Shown one piece after another: positions 51,533-63,997 of a DNA stretch of 64,000 nucleotides. A program made the position numbers and the translations under genes. The stretch lies in NCBI GenBank assembly GCA_024305405.1, contig JAKNDB010000109.1:3658001-3722000 (forward strand), given 5' to 3'. Each line of letters begins with the position of its first letter. The first letter of the stretch is position 1. This DNA comes from Dirofilaria immitis. Lineage: Eukaryota > Nematoda > Chromadorea > Rhabditida > Onchocercidae. The notes under the pieces were generated by a model. The model made no database searches. It worked only from the letters and a program-made list of their open reading frames with translations, and was not told the origin of the DNA.

Positions 51533-53204
51533 ATGTTCAGGAAGTTCGACGAGAAAGAAGATATAATCGGTACTCAGCAACTGAAATCATCAGCTCAGGT
51601 TTACTTGATATCTTCAGTTCATTTCATTTATGAAGAGTGGGTTCCGAACTTTCTTAAAGTGGCTTGTTGCGTGTTTTATTTGTGTCAGTTCTTTGATTTT
51701 TCTGGTTTATTAGATATGCAGCGGTGGTGGCTAGTTCCGACTATAATAACTTCAATTGGTTTTTCGTGGTATAGAATCCACGGGTATGCTGCGAATTTCT
51801 TGTCCATTTTAGATATTTTGCCTCATTTCAGAAATCAATACGGTCGAAAATACTAGAACAATTGCCATTACTAGATGATTACATTAACGATATATTACCT
51901 AAAAGGACAGTTTTAAATTGATCAAGTGCAAAGGTTCGTTTCAGTTTTGTCCAGTGAATTTTGAGATATTGTTCAAGACATACTTTTGGATCAGCTTTCG
52001 CCTACCAATGGTTATTCGTTATCTTGAAATGCCCATCTTGTCATTTTAACTTGTTCTAATAATATAATATAGATTTCTAGAACATGTTGAACTCATTGCT
52101 GATTGTGATGGAAGAGTGCTGTTTATCAAACCTAGAGATGTGTCGTATTTTCCTACCCTTCGCCTTCTTCATCAGTATCCTTTTATCTTACCTCATGAAC
52201 AGGTTGATGATTTAAATATCTCTAAAAAGTTTAACTAATGCTAATGCCCTAACCTTTGTAGCTACAGTGATTGATAGGATATGCAGTTAAGAGGATCACT
52301 GAATTCATGCACATATCCTTAAATCCTATAAATAATCTTTTCTCTGTTATGATTTATCATTGCGAAAACTGCCGAGTTATTTTTACATCACTTGTCACCG
52401 TATCGAAGTTAAACTTGGTTGTTTCTGAGATCACTTTATACAGCGATGAAAAATAGCACTTTTTATGGAAATTTGTCAAGAAGTATTTTTGTTCTAAAGA
52501 CTTATGGATGTAAATTTTAATGAAAACGCAAGCGTTTAAACGGAAAAACGCGCATCAAATCCCTGGAAACAAGTCTAACAGAAAAGATTTTTCGAATTTT
52601 AGGTCGATAAAGGTGCCATCAAGTTTGTTCTCAATGGATCTCAAATCATGTGTCGCGGTTTAACCAGCCCAGGTGCAAAGCTAAATGTTGATGTTCCTGA
52701 AAACAAAGTAAGATTTTTTTCGAATGCATATCATTTTACATTTATATGAATAATGACTAAAAATCTCTTATATATATTACGATTAAAAATCCTGCGCACA
52801 AATTTTTTTGGATGGCACCTCTCTACTTGAGTAGAGCAGTTCTTTTGAGTTTATGAACAGTGGTACCACACAGATTCGTTAATGTTCCAGCTGATCGTAT
52901 TCTCCGCTTCATATCTCGAACGCATTATTCTGCTCAGGTTGTTTCACGCTGTTGAAAAATATTTGTAATTTCAGGTAGTGGCCCTGATGGCGGAGGGAAA
53001 AAAGCATGCACTAGCAATAGGTCTCACGAAGATGTCTGCAGAAGAAATACTCACTGTGAACAAGGCAAAATTTAATTCTTATGCAATGAAAGAAAAGATG
53101 AAGAACCATTCCAAATTCCAGTAAGTTAATATTTTTCAGGGTATTGAATTGAAAATCTGCACCATTTAAATGATGGTCTTTGGAAGATTCAAACGGTCTT
53201 ATGA
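51533..53204 (+). CDS. MCTS1: MCTS1, PUA-domain translation re-initiation factor
   Basis: MCTS1 pairs with DENR to promote re-initiation and tRNA recycling on the 40S subunit. Exons: 51533-51598, 51832-51932, 52073-52202, 52603-52707, 52975-53120, 53140-53204. The start [20 protein letters not shown] matches the human start MFKKFDEKE. Next come [20 protein letters not shown], then [38 protein letters not shown], and the PUA core [20 protein letters not shown] then TSPGAKL and [20 protein letters not shown]. The last exon reads [15 protein letters not shown] after a frame change. The gene needs three frame corrections: in the A3G2 run at 51901, near the acceptor at 52073, and near 53146. Between VNK and the GIEN-like motif there is an extra Lys-rich stretch of about 19 residues not in human MCTS1. 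Identity is certain; whether the reading frame is really broken is not. Confidence 0.92.
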
Positions 53205-53878
53205 CAATAGCTAAATCCATGTAGCAATTCAGTGTTCCGTGATTTGCTGTTAGCAGTTTGGTTCGAATATATGTTAAATGATATATGCTGATTTCGTAGC
53301 TCTGTCATCATGATTCTAAATAATTCTCATTTGCACTTTTATTGATCCACTTGCTAGTGTGAAGTCGACTTAATATTTATCACTGGATTGACTGGAAATG
53401 ACTCACAAAGTTGCATATAAACATATACCAAGCTTCTTGTTTATTCCACTTTTCTTAGTTATACCACGCTTTTCTACAATCGATAGCGCAACAGATATAC
53501 CAAATCTTGGTGGAACATTGATGTTTCAATTTTATTAGTACTGCACAACACTAAAAGCTATACAAAAGTTAGAACTAGGAGAAGAAGCAAGAAACAAACT
53601 ACAGATACATAATGATGAGACCCTATTTGCTAAAGGACGATTTAAAAATCATCCAAGTATCCGATGCATAATATCTTCAATATCAAGCTCAGCGAAGGTG
53701 TGTTACTACCAGTAAAATTTTTTTACATGACAAAGATCAGCTATATCTCTAATAATGAATTACAAGAAGCAGGAAATTGAGCAGGCTTCATTCCAGTCTA
53801 AGCTACTATCAAAAACTTAAATGAGAACCCAACAATACAAATACCTATTAACCACATTTCATTTAAAAATATTTATAA
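53205..53878. other. Convergent gap between MCTS1 and bec-1
   Basis: This should hold the 3' untranslated regions of both genes. A minus-strand reading near 53690-53640 (FAELDIEDIMHRILG then stop) is protein-like but isolated, so it is not called as a gene. Confidence 0.5.
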
Positions 53879-56481
53879 TTACGAGAAAACTGCTTCAGTT
53901 CGCAATATTTTCGAATGTACAACATAGGAAATCGCCCAACGAAAATTGATTAGAAGACATTTCATCGCTTTCGTCCATCTTTCTTCGGCGTTGAATTGCA
54001 TTTTAACAGAATACTCCATTTTGTTATCCTCAATATGTTCCCTGTACATTCGATGAGGAAACCGAAACTAAAACTGATTCAATTTAATTCACCATTTAAC
54101 ATGATTTCCATCTGTAAAATCCATCATAATGTTGGGATTTCTTGCATTTTATTATGTAATGTACATTTCCATTTAAGTCCAATAAAGATACACAGTTGGG
54201 AAAGCAGTCGATGGGATAGAGTAAAGCAGGTAAAGTAGAGGTAATAATGATAAAACTGTTAACTGCTACAATTTGTCTGTTTATTATCATTACCTACTTC
54301 CACTCGTTGGTGGTTTTTTACTAGAGAAACCGCTAAAAACCTACCGAAATCCTACAATATGTAACATACTCACTGAAATGTATGAGAAGCTTGATACATA
54401 TGCAAAAATTGCTATGTTGATTATATTCAAACTGGAAATTTAATAGGTGTTGCTAAAAGGAATGTTTTCAAATTATAGTAGTAACAACACCAAAAAATGC
54501 TGAAAATAAATTAGCACAAGATGTAATATTTTCACCTGAGCACATTCAATATGTCTCTGCAACTGGCAGAAACATTCCATAAAAGCACAAATGCCTTCAT
54601 CAAATTTTTTCTGTCCAAACGGTTTAAAACCACCACTACCAAAAAGCGGCAATTCAGCTCCGGTATCCAAACACTGGACAAATGAATGACTACCAACTGG
54701 CACAATACGATATAGGATGAATTGAATTTCAAGACAATCTGCTAAGGTCTGAAATACAAAAGAATAGAGGTAGCAATAGCCTGATCGGCAGTCAACAATG
54801 TCAAACAGCCAATCAGCCAAACTCACATTGATTAGCAAAGCCACTTGTCCCCATGCAGCATTGATTTCGCTCCATTCAACCTGAGAATGTGGCAGCTGAC
54901 CAAGACGAAAACCATTAATTGTACCAAAACTTCCTTGTTTCCAAATATGGAAAGCAGTGTTTAATACATTGATTTTCGACAATCTATCGCGCTGACTTTT
55001 CAAACAGTGCACCTCGGCTTCTAGATCTTGCTCCTTCATTTCCATTCTAATCAATTGCCTTAATTATTCATATCGTAAACTATAAAAGAACACATTGGTC
55101 AGCTGAAATACAGATCATAGAGATAAAAACCTAAACTGGCATTTTGAATGTATTTAAACATATCTTATGGCCAATACTATGATGAGCTGATTTATACAAT
55201 TTCCATTGTTTAATGGTTGACTTATTTGCTAGCCAAAGATTACAACAAAAACTTTTTGAGTGCTCGAATGTATACCATGATATACTGAGAGTAGAAAGAA
55301 ACCTAACATTTCAAACTTCGTCAATATTTTTTAAATAGTGATTGATAATCCCGAAGGAGGATTATGAAGTAATGTACACCAAAAAAATTAAAAGGAAAGA
55401 AAGCAATTTCAGTAAGATGATAGACATCAATTCTCTCCTCTCTCACTCCTAATTCTTTTTCTGATATACACCTAACAAGACTTTCTAATCACAGAAGTGA
55501 GAAAGCAAACCTATGGTTGTCGCGAAATACTCTCCATAACAATTCCGCAGATTCATTTTCAGCGTATAATTCATTTTTCTTTTTTTAATTCGGCATCTAA
55601 TTTTGCTTCTTCAGCTTCCAATTTTTTGATTCACCTAGTAAAGAAGCTTCTTCATCCTACAATAAAAGATGTAAAATAATGACACCATATCGGATTATTT
55701 CATATATTTAAAGTGAAAAAATTCAAACTATAGAATCGGAAAATTTATCATATGCTTGGAGTTCGATAGTTCTACAGCAATATCAAGGATAACAAATAAT
55801 AGATTTGTGTCACCTTCATAGCAGCAAGTTTTGCAGCCGTAATATTTCTGTCCATCAAGCGAGCATCACTACCTTCTTTCAGCGAACCAAGCAATTCACG
55901 ATATTGTGCACATTCTTCATCTAATTCTTTTAAATGCTGATCCATTCCCAAAAGCAACTGTTCTGTACAATCCTGAATTCCATTCAGTGATGAGATAACA
56001 CAGAATCAGTCAGTAAGGAACACTATAAAACACAAACTGGATAACTGCTATGATCATTCACCTCGCACATCGGTCCCTTTAAAGCTGAATTTGAATTGCA
56101 TATTATATCAAAAAGATTTCCTGTCGTTGCTGAAGGACCTTCTTGAAAACAAAGTGTTGGATCGTCCTGAAAAACAATGGGGCACGCAATACTCATTTAC
56201 ATCCAGGAAATTTTTCTGACCTGAATGAATGATTGCTTAATTGCCAAGTCTGTGTATTCGGCTCTTTCTCTTAGCAATAGGCAAAACCTAGGATGGTGCA
56301 ACTTTTAATAAATCAAAATACTAAAGATGGCAAAAATAATAGCAAAAATAATTATGAATCAAATCAATTAAATGAACTAATACATCCGGTAAAAGACTTT
56401 CTGGTCCTCGCTTTCGAAAACGCTCTCATCCAAAACCAGCTTATTCTGACAATTGAAACATATTGGGACGTTGTCTCCCAT
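53879..56481 (-). CDS. bec-1: Beclin homologue (BEC-1), autophagy PI3K complex subunit
   Basis: Beclin scaffolds the VPS34 lipid kinase complex that starts autophagy and sorts endosomes. Exons on the minus strand: 56481 to about 56398, 56166-56062, 55972-55814, 55656-55511, 55046-54827, 54748-54536, 54067-53879; about 374 residues, as in C. elegans BEC-1 (375). The start is MGDNVPICFNCQNKLVL with a CxxC. Then NLFDI and MCEDCTEQLL, matching the LFDI..p.CEeCTD block after the BH3 region. The coiled coil includes LKELDEECAQYRELL and KLEAEEAKLDAELKKE. The evolutionarily conserved domain reads TAFHIWKQGSFGTINGFRLG, then VEWSEINAAWGQVALL, GSHSFVQCL, and the last exon EYSVKMQFNAEERWTKAMK. The exon at 55656-55511 needs two extra A residues (runs near 55622 and 55575) to stay in frame. 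The first splice site (GTCTTT) is weak and tentative. Confidence 0.94.
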
Positions 56482-57663
56482 TTTTGAATTATTCACTCTA
56501 CAAAAGACAGTATTACTTATTTTATGATATGGAAAGATTAATATAATGCACTTATTACTATCTCTTCATATTAATTCAAAACATAAGAACCTAATATTAC
56601 TTACGTTCCCAGTCTAAAACTTCATGTTGTATATGATTCATTCTTTTCATTATACCACCGCACACGCTGCTTCCTAGTGTTGAAAAGTCTTAGCTACCCG
56701 AACCTTCGTAGCTAAATAAAGAATTCGCAAAAATGTCAGATGTATATTTTGTACAATCGCACATATGGCATGAATATAAAGCAGTTAGTCAATATATACA
56801 CTCCAGTAACCCAATATCGATACATCCCCACGGTAGACTTCTTTGCCATTACGTAACACCTCTAAGATATCACGATCCTCTATCCTCTAGCACCTCAAAT
56901 TTTTGGTGCACATTTATAAAACTGATCACTGACTGCCTGCAAAATTACCAATACCTCAAAACAATAAACTTGAGAAATTTTCAACCGCCATATTCATACC
57001 AAGTAACATCAAGGACACAAACCTGTAATTATTTGAGCTGTAAAAGTGAATGGGTTCTCAGGACGACAGTAATACTATTTTATGCGGATTGCACGTCAGT
57101 AGGACGTGTCATCATCGTACAGATTGTTGGCATATATTTGCACAGTGGGTTGCGCTAGGAGTTGCTTGCTGGCTCACGTGCGGAATGTTGACATGGCATG
57201 AGCTGTCTGGCGAGCGTTGTTGGGGCGAGAATAATTACTCGCTAAATATAGCCCACCGAAATGATTAAGACTTGTTGAAAGTCCTGTCAAGAGGCTGTGC
57301 GTTTTATTTTCGGCACTCGTCTTGTAAGTCTTCAAAGCAAGTTTTCATAGTTACGAATCCCTACGTTCTAACTATGCGATCACCGGCAGCATGGGATTAT
57401 CGGGAAGATTTACTGGGAATAGCCACAGTTTTTTTTGTCCATGTAACTGCGTCATTTTATTTCATGATAAGAATAATCGAGAGATGTGCTACGCTAAATG
57501 ACTGGACATTTATGATGGTGGCAATATTTTCTAATAGGTTTGCTTAATGATATCTATACGCGTGAACTATACCGTAATATTTACATTCGCTATAAACATA
57601 TATTTACGATGTTTTTAGCACTGAAAGCGCTGGGGTGTGTGACCGCCACAGAATTTTTCCGAG
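56482..57663. other. Divergent promoter region of bec-1 and sar-1
   Basis: About 1.2 kb separates the two start codons. Several plus-strand open frames of 70-140 codons occur (56733-57158, 57272-57547), but none has a recognised motif or splice partner, so they are left uncalled. This stretch should hold promoter elements for both genes; I cannot name specific sites. Confidence 0.45.
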
Positions 57664-59554
57664 ATGTCTTGGTTGTGGGATTGGGTTTCCGGCATGCTTA
57701 ATTATCTCGGTAAGCACATTTTTGTTCATTTACAGTGTATTTCTAACCCAGAATCCTTTAATGGACTTAAATGAATTGTGAATAGAAGGCACTAAGAAAA
57801 TCATCGAAGTTTTTTTTTTCATTTCTCTTTGTGTTAGCGTATATACATTCACAAAATACGTGGTTTATACATACATTTTAAGCTAGATAATATGCTGTCA
57901 TTTCTAAATTCGAGCATGAGGCAACTTAGGGATAGATGATGATCATCTATCCCTAGTTTGAATTTAGCGCTTTATTCGATGTATGTTACAGGTTTGACTA
58001 AGAAAAACGGTAAATTAGTTTTCTTGGGATTGGATAATGCCGGTAAAACGACACTTCTTCATATGTTGAAAGATGATCGCATGGCCCAACATGTTCCAAC
58101 ACTTCATCCTAGTAAGTTCTTCCATGTGTGGTATGTATTAGTATTTCCTTCCGTACTTTGAAGGTACTTATTGTGATGCTAATACTGGTTGTTCTTTTAC
58201 GCATACACATAATTTCCTTCGCCATGTGTCAGATTTATAAATATTTCGGGATTATTCACTTTGTGCTTTGTGAAATAATGCGTTGAAATATCAGGAAAAG
58301 ATATGAAAAATTTCGAATGCAGTATTACTGGATATTATATGCCCAAAAAATTAGAGATCGCCGATGTTAGGCATATCATTGATTACTGGTTCTGTTTTCT
58401 TTTTTAGCTTGTAGTATAACAGTTAAAATATTCCAGCTTCTGAAGAACTTTCACTCGGTGGTATTCGCTTCACAACGTTTGATCTTGGTGGGCATGAACA
58501 AGGTTAGTTCTATAACTTCCTTGCCTAATCTAGAAATTGGTCAGATTTCGACTACGCTTATGATTTAATTCTTATAGTTGGTAATATATTTTAAAATCTC
58601 TTTACTTTGGTTTTAATCTAATGCATCCAGACTGGAAATTGTCACCATAAATTGCAAATAGCAGTGAGATGTGCTGCTGTGATATCAACAACATTTCATC
58701 GAATCGTATAGGAATTGAAATGATGAAACATTTTCAGCACGACGTGTTTGGAAAGATTATTTTCCAGCTGTAGACGCTATTGTATTTTTAGTGGATTGTG
58801 CTGATGTTGAGCGGATTGCAGAAAGTAGGCGTGAGGTGCTGTTTAATCATGTCGTCAACTTTAGCCATTTTGTTTTACTCAGGAAAGTCATACAAATATT
58901 GTTAAATCAACAATAAATAATCATTTTATGTTTGAAATGGGTGTTACAGTACCGTAACCTTTTACATTTTCAGCTTGAAAGTTTGTTGAGCGATGAACAA
59001 GTAACTTCTTGTCCACTGCTAATTCTTGGAAATAAGATTGATAAACCAAATGCATTAGGAGAAGATCAACTAAAATGGCATTTGGGAGTAACAAATTTGA
59101 CCACTGGGAAAGTTCGTTTATAAAATTCATGATTTTTATTTCTGGTAAAGGAGATTACAGTTTGTTTAGCGACACAGAAATTCGTTTTCATCACTCGTCG
59201 TTCTCTGACTTCTTTTTTCTGTCTTCTATTTTTAACATATCAAATTTTCTCAATATATTTTAGTTTATTTATTTATCTGGATTGAAGCTAACGATATTCA
59301 TGATTCCTTACAAAATCCTCATTGATTACTATTATTTAAAGATGGTTCCATGATTTAAATTTAATGTAATGAACATATCCTGTAGTACAGTTGAATCAAC
59401 ATTCGAATTCACAATGTATTCAAATTTTATTATTTAGGGACAAATTTCGCGAATGGATATATCATCAAGACCAATGGAAGTTTTTATGTGCTCAGTTTTA
59501 AGGCGTCAAGGATACGGGGAAGGCTTCAGATGGTTGTCGCAATATTTAGATTAG
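57664..59554 (+). CDS. sar-1: SAR1, COPII-initiating small GTPase
   Basis: SAR1 inserts its N-terminal amphipathic helix into the ER membrane on GTP binding and recruits SEC23/24 and then SEC13/31. Exons: 57664-57709, 57992-58111, 58437-58502, 58738-58835, 58974-59111, 59438-59554; 585 bases, 194 residues plus stop, in frame throughout (family 190-198). The start [17 protein letters not shown] is the amphipathic helix, without the myristoylation Gly of Arfs. G motifs: P-loop [11 protein letters not shown], switch I region [20 protein letters not shown], switch II DLGGHEQARRVW, NKID (ILGNKIDKP), and the C-terminal region [20 protein letters not shown]. All acceptors are TTCAG, TTACAG or TTTAG types. 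Confidence 0.98.
57927..57955. repeat. 14-bp perfect hairpin with 1-nt loop
   Basis: Bases 57927-57940 (TAGGGATAGATGAT) pair perfectly with 57942-57955. It lies in sar-1 intron 1, about 35 bases before the acceptor at 57991, so a stem here would bring the branch region near the acceptor. Confidence 0.8.
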
Positions 59555-60440
59555 ATGTTGCTCGATATATTTCCTTAAATAACTGATGTGGAAAGATATT
59601 CGCTAATTTGCACTTTTCCAAACAAATTTCTGTTTAATTCCCTACATCATAACATTAATCTCTGGTCGTTCTTGTCCTTGCGGATGTTTTTACACCTTTG
59701 TAACTAATATTCATGTACTGGACGCGAACTTCAACTATAAAAAAATTTGTAATTATCAGTCGCTATAATGAAAAGCTGCCATACTGAGCGGCTTTAAATC
59801 TAGCAATCTATGTGATAGGGAAGCACTTTCAGTTATTCGAATTGTTATATAAAGTGGTTGAACCTATCTGAATGCTTTGAATTGATAACAGCAGGATATA
59901 TGAACACATATTAATGTCTGTTGAGAATTTTCTCAGTCATTGATCACGGGATTCAAAAAAAAAGAAAAAACAATTTTTTGTGTGCTGGACTAATTGAAGG
60001 CCATCAATATGTGAGGAAGAGATTTGTATTTGTATACATTTTTATTGCCTAGTGAGTTTCAAGGTTTGAAAAGCTACTGATGCCAAGTCATTTGTGGTAA
60101 AGTGATGAAGACCTCACGAATTCGGCGTTTTGAGAAGATAACCGATGTCCCCGGAAAAATAGCGATCCTAGATAAAACAAGCTTTATGTTATCGTTACAG
60201 TTTATTATTAAATTCAGTCTTCTGAATAGCCGGTTAGGAGTTTGCTTAGTTCTGCCATTTTAATGATTACTTTCGGTAATAAATAGGATTCGTCTGGTTG
60301 CGGTGACACATTTTGTCAAGTATCTTGATATAGCAACTTGCTGAAGAACAGTTATGCCTGAAGGCTAGTGAAGATTCGAATTAGGTTGGACTGTTTTGTT
60401 TTCAGTTGGCTGGGATGCATAACAAGTTTCTGACTTGGTC
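59555..60440. other. Downstream of sar-1, upstream of propeller gene
   Basis: AT-rich with no supported gene; holds the sar-1 3' untranslated region and probably the promoter of the following gene. Confidence 0.5.
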
Positions 60441-60452
60441 TCTGCTTCCAGA

Positions 60453-63400
60453 ATTATTTCCTGTCCATATGGTAGTGAATAGTGACCAGCATCGCGCTAT
60501 GAGATTGTTCAGGCGAGGTTTTGTGGCAGATTGAAGTCAAAATTGCAGCGGGAGGAGATTGACTTATGTTTTTGATCGAGGATGTAGGAAGGAAATAATT
60601 GTGAGACATGAAACTGACAGATAGACGCTGACGTAATGTGGTGCAGACTTGGAGGTATATCTGAAGCAACTGTTCTCAATCAGTGTAATATCATTGACTT
60701 TATCCGATCCAGTCTTTGCGTATCTCTGATGGAAGACGATAGTATCGTATGGATAAAGGAGGAAATCCCAAGCAGTATTGGACTTACATCTCTGTCAACC
60801 GCTGCATCTGCCACTATTGACAGTTCATTAACGCAGGTGTGTATTCTTTTTCCTGGAATAGTTTATATGCAATGACTAAAGCAAAGCTTGGGAGATTCAA
60901 TTTGTACTGTAAGTAGGGAGAGGAGAATCTGCCAGAATTACGGGTAATGCGTGGAGTAGTATGTATATATATATGGTAGAAATCTACCCATAAAAACATG
61001 GTTGGAACAGATTCCTTACCTGAATCCCCATATGGGTCAGTCGTCGTTGCAACACGAATAGATGATCGTGAATATCAATTTATGATGCCGTAGCAGGTAA
61101 CTGTCATACCAGTTTTTGAAATCTTCGTCAGTTGAAAATGTATGCCAGAAAAAATTTGTAGTCCGGAAGAATCAATCATTGCTAAACATCTTGTATTTTT
61201 TAATGCATACTAATAGTCATTTATGCAAATGGTGCCTGCATTCGCTTCGTCATGTCCTCAGTCTCGATATTATTTTTTATTTTAGTCATTCTCAGTTATC
61301 TATGTTCAGTCAGTTCATCTAAGTTTTAGGATAAAGATACAGCTGATGGCGATGTGTCATCTCAGATAACTGTCCAATTCTTTAATGGATCTGTTGGATT
61401 TCTTAATGAAAATAAACAAGAGAATGTGAATCCTGTTTCCATTGAAGAGTTTGATATCACGGAATATGAAAAAAACTGCACGATAATGCAAAACAAACGA
61501 TGGATCTAATTGGTTATCTGTGCAGTCGTTCTGAACAAATTACCGGACAGCAGAAGGAAACGCTCCTGAGGTTGCTTCTTCGTTTTAGTGTAAAGGAAAT
61601 ATTATTGAATTAGCACTTCCTTTGATATACCTTTTTCTGGCGAATTTTACAGGAAATTATATTCCATTTAGCTTGCTTTCGCCCACTATTAAATTTTGTA
61701 TTTTGTGAAATTTCGTGGATTAAAATTTTCAATTGCGTCATAAAAATTAAAATATGTGAATTTTTCAGTTATAAAATTTCTATGTTTTCGGATAAATTTC
61801 TCTCAGTTTCAGTTTAGTTTGTCAAGTTTTTCGTCGTAGCATGCTCTACTTTATCTTAGATTGGAGGAGGAACAACAGGAATGGCGTAAGGTTGCTGAAA
61901 AATGGAGGAAGTTACGAGACAAAATGAACAGCTTACCATTGCGAAACAAGAAGTTTGTTTTTATAAGCAGGCATGATTTTCGAGCACCAAAATAATTCAA
62001 TTATTCACTGCCTTATTATGTTCCTTTTTCTTGGTCGTGCTTTATCGCATCTTAATCGTTATTGTTGGTGTAAGAAAAAGTTCCAACATGCTAGAATCTT
62101 CGTCAAAACTTAGTAAAATCTAATTTCAGCTACATTATTTTCAAATCCTCTTACTAGAGAAGGTCAGCAATTAAATTTAATTTATATTGTAAGGAAATTT
62201 GGCTTTAAAATACTGTTTCGAGTTGATCAAACTTAACAACTGATTCTGAAATTTTCGTGTGTTTGTTTTGATTTCGAGTCATTTATTATTATTGATCTTT
62301 AGTGTTATTAAACTAACTGTTGAAGCTCGAACAGCGCATAGTTGAACGTAACGCAGGTCAAGAAGGAAATGGAATGAACCAGAATAATAAGCGAGAAGGA
62401 AACCTATCCCAGTAAGTTCTTTTTGCTTCATTTCGCTCTATAAAAATTCTATTTCGAAGTCGATTTGCTTGTAGAAATCTTGAAAGCCGAACATTTTCCG
62501 GACGGCTTCCGGAAAAAATGATATAAAATTTCAGATTCCCTAATATAAATTTGGATTAAGTCATTACGTAGATAGCTTTCTGACGCTGCTCTATTCGGTG
62601 TTTTAAAGGACGGAATGGCGAAGAGTGGATAGTTCACATAGTAGTAACAGCGACCTGTCACAACCGAACAGTGTCACGTTTCTTCAGAGTACCGAGAAAA
62701 TCGTTGTTGCCGATCAAGACAACGGTTTACTGCTTTTCTCTACACGATCCGGGCTTATCAAGAAAATTTCTAGTTCAGAGTGGAAATGGCCTCAATCCAT
62801 TGTTTGCACTCCAGATAATAAAATCTTGGTAAATTTCTTCGAAGTCCGATTGGATTTATCGTAAGCATTGTTCGGAAATCGGAAACCATTCCATGTTTTT
62901 CTCATGGAAGTCTCGAAAATAATTCTTATTCTAATTTTCCATAATAGTATTGGTTCTCAAACGAATAATGATCAGTCCTATCTGTTGCTGAGAAAATTTT
63001 ACTTTTTTTCATTTTCTTTCACCTTTTAATTATTTGCATCGTAATTCTAAATAAGTGAAGTTTGGTTAATTTGTAATAATCTTCATCATTTTTCAGTTAT
63101 TACACTTCCGATGATTAGCGATACCATGACATCTGTTACAATTTCTTAAGCTCGCTTGATGAACTGTATTTGTTTTTGATAAGTTCTAGGAAGTTCCAAG
63201 ATCGAATGAAAAGCATAATGGGAAGAATTATAGGTTTCTGCGATGGTAAAAGATGAAAGTGAAAAGAAAACGGTATGGAGACGTAATTTAATGAAATTTG
63301 ACGAAAAACTCGAATTCATTTCGAGGATTGAAGGGCCAAAATGGATAGAGAATGAAACGGTTACTAAAGAGCATTTGTGCATTGCATCAAATGGTTTTAT

Positions 63401-63997
63401 ATATTTATGCGTTACTGGTAATACGTTTTCGGCTCTGTATGAGCTTTCAACCGATGGTCAATGGACTGAACTTTGTCATAAACGGAATACAAAGTTTTGT
63501 AACATACAAGTGAGTGTTGACATTTCAGTTTTCTTGTTTCTTTATATAGTATCAAAAATATGATGAATTTCTTAATCCACTTGATTATCCCGATCTCCTT
63601 TCTGCCTCTATAATGACAGGTAGATGCAACGACTACAGGTATTGGCTGTTGTTAATCCGATAACAGAACTTTTGATCGTTGAACAAAAAAAGGTTACATT
63701 TGGCTGCTCAGCATTCGGGAATCCATTATATGTGACCGAAATGTGATTGCTGCCGTAGAAAAACCTGGTGCATTGTGCATGGATGACCGGAACCAGCTCT
63801 TCATCCATGACATTGGGCAATCAAAAATTCGCCTTTTGGAAGCACGCACTTTTGAGGTAATCCTGGATGTCGCTCTTACTTCTAAGAATTTAACTGCTAT
63901 CAGTGCTTATCAGGGACTACTTGCCGCTGTATACTGCGCTGACAAAATTATTCACTTCCATAAATATTCACTTCCTCACATAAAGACCCCCACATGA
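60453..63997 (+). CDS. Coiled-coil plus propeller-like protein (TRIM-NHL-like layout)
   Basis: I do not recognise an exact orthologue. Supported blocks on the plus strand: about 60453-60533 (PVHMVVNSDQHRAMRLFRRG), about 60560-60836 (LTYVFDRGCRKEIIVRHETD, then WCRLGGISEATVLNQCNI), 61330 to about 61578 (an acidic part, then LHDNAKQTMDLIGYLCSRSE), 61861-61952 (LEEEQQEWRKVAEKWRKLRD, coiled coil), 62326-62411, 62609-62828 (KIVVADQDNGLLLFSTRSGL), 63234-63509 (ASNGFIYLCVTGNTFSALYE), 63639-63997 (KPGALCMDDRNQLFIHDIGQ, then stop). The C-terminal repeats of the form x-VVAD..N..LLFS resemble NHL or other propeller blades. The start codon is not identified. Frame corrections are needed near 60625, 61450 (A7 for A8) and 63686 (A7 for A8). 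A TRIM-NHL-type regulator is one possibility; any six-bladed propeller protein is another. Confidence 0.55.

Noticed and set aside
51901..53150. MCTS1 as a pseudogene
   Set aside because: Breaks are single-base and mostly next to short runs, introns and conserved core are intact, and neighbouring genes show the same error type, so sequence error is more likely.
56733..57547. Several ORFs between bec-1 and sar-1
   Set aside because: No family, no splice sites in phase, and they overlap the expected divergent promoter region.
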